The notes beneath the pieces are model-generated. The model was not told where the DNA came from and searched no databases. It was given only the letters and a program-made list of their open reading frames with translations. Shown here one piece after another: positions 62,342-64,000 of a stretch of 64,000 nt of DNA. The DNA is from Verrucomicrobiota bacterium (GTDB lineage: Bacteria; Verrucomicrobiota; Verrucomicrobiia; Verrucomicrobiales; Akkermansiaceae), in NCBI GenBank assembly GCA_004293445.1, contig RDYP01000003.1:62001-126000 (forward strand), written 5' to 3'. Both the position numbers and the translations under genes were made by a program. Numbering within the stretch: the first letter of the stretch is position 1; each line of letters opens with the position of its first letter.

Positions 62342-63007
62342 ATGAATTTCTCGGGGCCTGTGAGCGAAACCCAAGAAAATCCGGAACCAGTGCTTCGCTC
62401 TCAACCAAGTGAATTGAGCTCGTTCGGTTCCCTACCCAAGTCAAAGAACAAACAGAGGCCAGCTAAAAACGAATTCGATTTTGACGACATTATTCAATCC
62501 ATGGAGGCTGATCTCGGCCCGGATTTCAGACTACCACCGCAGACTTTTGAAAATCAGCAAACTCGCTCAAAAAAAGAGCCAGATGTATTGAGGGTGGAGC
62601 CTAGCGAGCACAGAGCTACGGCGCGCCAAGATGGTACGATCGATCACAAAAAAACACCAAAGGGCGGCGAAAAAACGCGCAAAACTGTATCTGATCCTTG
62701 GAGAATCAACCGGTTCATGGATCTTTGGTCGTTTTTCGGCCCAATGCTGACCTGCCTATTCGCAACACAGCTTTACACCGGCTTCATGCTCAGTCGATTC
62801 CTCAAAAAACGACGATTGCTCCCGGAAAATTTAGACCTTTATCAGACCACGCCCACGATCGGTGTTTTACTCGCGTTCACTAGTTGCCTAGCGCTCCGCA
62901 CTTTTCGCGGACGCCATTATGAGAATTTTGCACCAATCCTAATCATCCTCATAGCCATTAGCGCGATCTCCGCTTTCTTGCTCTATTTGGCTCTAGATGT
63001 GATTTAG
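62342..63007 (+). CDS. Orphan membrane protein in AT-rich segment
   Basis: A 221-residue protein. The first 125 residues are polar and charged (FDFDDIIQSMEADLGPDFRL, then Lys/Arg/Glu-rich), probably disordered and cytoplasmic. The C-terminal part has three hydrophobic segments, near residues 130-150, 170-186 and 198-220. Base composition is clearly more A/T-rich than the rest of the window and codons such as AAA, ATT and TTT are common, so recent acquisition is possible. No family recognised. It lies between repeat clusters. Confidence 0.6.
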   Translation: MNFSGPVSETQENPEPVLRSQPSELSSFGSLPKSKNKQRPAKNEFDFDDIIQSMEADLGPDFRLPPQTFENQQTRSKKEPDVLRVEPSEHRATARQDGTIDHKKTPKGGEKTRKTVSDPWRINRFMDLWSFFGPMLTCLFATQLYTGFMLSRFLKKRRLLPENLDLYQTTPTIGVLLAFTSCLALRTFRGRHYENFAPILIILIAISAISAFLLYLALDVI

Positions 63008-63174
63008 AACGAGGCTTTGAGGGTCAGTATTACCAAAGCGTGGAAAATGCCAAGCATACCGTCGTATCGGCTTATGCAACAAACTGAAAATGAACTGGAT
63101 GAGGGTATGGTCGGGCTTAGGGCAGGTCTGGGCTTTGTGAGGTGGGGGCGGGTCTTTTTGGGTAGAGTTGCGCC

Positions 63175-63213
63175 GGTTTCCAACGATGGCACCGGAAACG
63201 ACACGCGGGGGTT
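63175..63213. repeat. Diverged copy of the double-hairpin repeat
   Basis: GGTTTCC, an altered loop, then CACCGGAAACGACACGCGGGGG reproduces in two parts the order of the copy at 1734-1784, but the second arm is lost. The rest of the gap 63008-63462 shows only G-rich sequence upstream (63140-63160) and the leuD terminator. Confidence 0.65.
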
Positions 63214-63401
63214 TCCCGGAAGGCGGATGCGTCGCAGCGACATGGCCACGCCGCCCTCCCGAAAACAGCTGCGCGTTATTTCCAGCGATCCCTGCTCTAC
63301 CCGCCTCTGCTGCATCAGACGCCACGCACAGCTCACCCACCCCGGAGATGAGAGAATTGCAGCCGAGGTCGGCGGATTCTCCATAAGGAGAAGCCAGACA
63401 C

Positions 63402-63435
63402 GAAAAGAGCGCAACTTGCGAAGTGGCGCTCTTCT
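63402..63435 (-). terminator. Terminator downstream of leuD
   Basis: On the minus strand AAGAGCGC and GCGCTCTT pair, with an inner ACTT/AAGT stem, and are followed by TTTTCG. It lies 27 bases past the leuD stop codon. Confidence 0.85.
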
Positions 63436-63462
63436 CGGCTTGGGAAGTTCGGCGATGCGGTC

Positions 63463-64000
63463 TCAGGCGTAATGCAGCTCCTTGGCCTTGGCCGCGATCT
63501 CGCTTTCGCGGTCGAGGAGCTCCTGGATCGGATCCCAGCGACCGGCAACCAGGGCGTCGCGGGCGGATTCGGCGATGTTCAAGGCGAAGTCCAGACCGGT
63601 GGATGAGCGAACGCGCTTATTGACCAGATCGATGCTGATTTCCACCGAAGGATCGGCCTCAACTGCTTGGCGCAGCTGGTCGATCTCGCCGGCGCTGAGC
63701 GTCACGCAGGGCATGGCGAGGGTGGTCGAGTTGCCAAAGAAGATCTCGGCGAAGGACTCGGCGATCACCGCGCGGAAGCCATACTTCGCGAGCGATTGCG
63801 GAGCGTGCTCGCGAGACGAACCGCAGCCGAAATTCACGCCGGCCAGCAAGATGCTTGCCTGGCTGAAGCGGTCATCGTTCAGCGGGTGATCGGTCTTTTC
63901 TCCCGTGTCGGGATTGAAGCGGACATCGTAGAACGCGAACTCGCCGAGACCGTCGAAGGTCACGCATTTCATGAAGCGTGCCGGAATGATGCGGTCGGTA
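63463..64000 (-). CDS. leuD: 3-isopropylmalate dehydratase small subunit (5' end outside window)
   Basis: The C-terminal 178 residues of LeuD, the small subunit that with LeuC isomerises 2- to 3-isopropylmalate in leucine synthesis. The frame stays open to the window edge and reads TDRIIPARFMKCVTFDGLGE there, the usual aconitase-like swivel start, so only about the first 20 residues are missing. ILLAGVNFGCGSSREHAPQS is the family's signature. FRAVIAESFAEIFFGNSTTL and a C-terminal helix follow. leuC is expected to the right, on the same strand, outside the window. Confidence 0.93.
   Translation of the reverse strand, partial: TDRIIPARFMKCVTFDGLGEFAFYDVRFNPDTGEKTDHPLNDDRFSQASILLAGVNFGCGSSREHAPQSLAKYGFRAVIAESFAEIFFGNSTTLAMPCVTLSAGEIDQLRQAVEADPSVEISIDLVNKRVRSSTGLDFALNIAESARDALVAGRWDPIQELLDRESEIAAKAKELHYA

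Overview
The window is a GC-rich, densely coded chromosomal segment that most resembles a Verrucomicrobiota genome, of the Luteolibacter/Haloferula type. This is an inference from content: a secreted autotransporter-associated beta-strand-repeat protein, large LamG/dehydrogenase/cytochrome exoproteins ending in a DxDGDG...TxxEF calcium-type tail, many small lipoproteins, a SUF operon led by a Fur-like regulator, and paired TonB receptors. No rRNA, tRNA, CRISPR array, insertion sequence or prophage is visible.

Layout. 1-4.0 kb: the tail of a squalene/phytoene synthase, two lipoproteins, a YcxB-like membrane protein, a stand-alone type II secretion F-domain protein and a GlsB/YeaQ-type membrane protein. 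The spaces hold hairpin repeats, including a near-identical inverted pair of 51-bp double hairpins that brackets one lipoprotein gene. 4.2-10.2 kb: a large Cys-motif protein of unknown role, RNase HI, aspartate kinase between two exported CPPC thioredoxin-like proteins, and a dITP/XTP pyrophosphatase. 10.3-15.3 kb: a pectate-lyase-9-like beta-helix protein divergent from a 1128-residue beta-repeat adhesin-like protein. 15.4-19.3 kb (minus): a Nudix/phosphoesterase pair overlapping by ATGA, and a three-gene ABC exporter operon. 19.4-26.4 kb: lipoproteins, a 1460-residue LamG-glucose/sorbosone dehydrogenase-diheme protein and an outer-membrane barrel protein set off by strong terminators. 26.6-34.6 kb: peroxiredoxin, AvtA-like aminotransferase, a 1339-residue protein whose ends resemble STAND-type proteins but which lacks the NTPase, and a MATE exporter. 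34.6-45.3 kb: a FecA-like receptor under a Fur-like palindrome, and the alpha-2-macroglobulin/PBP1C pair. 45.3-49.4 kb (minus): fur-like-sufC-sufB-small ORF-sufD. 49.8-59.1 kb: LeuA, RsgA, an AbrB/Doc toxin-antitoxin module with a palindrome over its start codon, an acyltransferase, RlpA, HU, RNase HIII, MutY and a trypsin-like lipoprotein. 59.1-64 kb: a second TonB receptor, a 1.1-kb repeat-rich gap, an AT-rich orphan membrane protein gene and the start-less end of leuD.

How the genes work together. Iron supply (FecA-like receptor, Fur-type site), Fe-S assembly (SUF) and its regulator form one theme. Envelope defence and remodelling (alpha-2-macroglobulin + PBP1C, RlpA, surface repeats) form a second, and polysaccharide use at the cell surface (PL9-like lyase, LamG and PQQ-type dehydrogenase domains) a third. 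Many genes start behind C/T-rich stretches rather than a Shine-Dalgarno sequence, so several starts were chosen by domain boundaries and overlaps. The best candidates for undescribed biology are the NTPase-less STAND-like protein, the possibly leaderless toxin-antitoxin operon, the small ORF inside the suf operon and two families of hairpin repeats.
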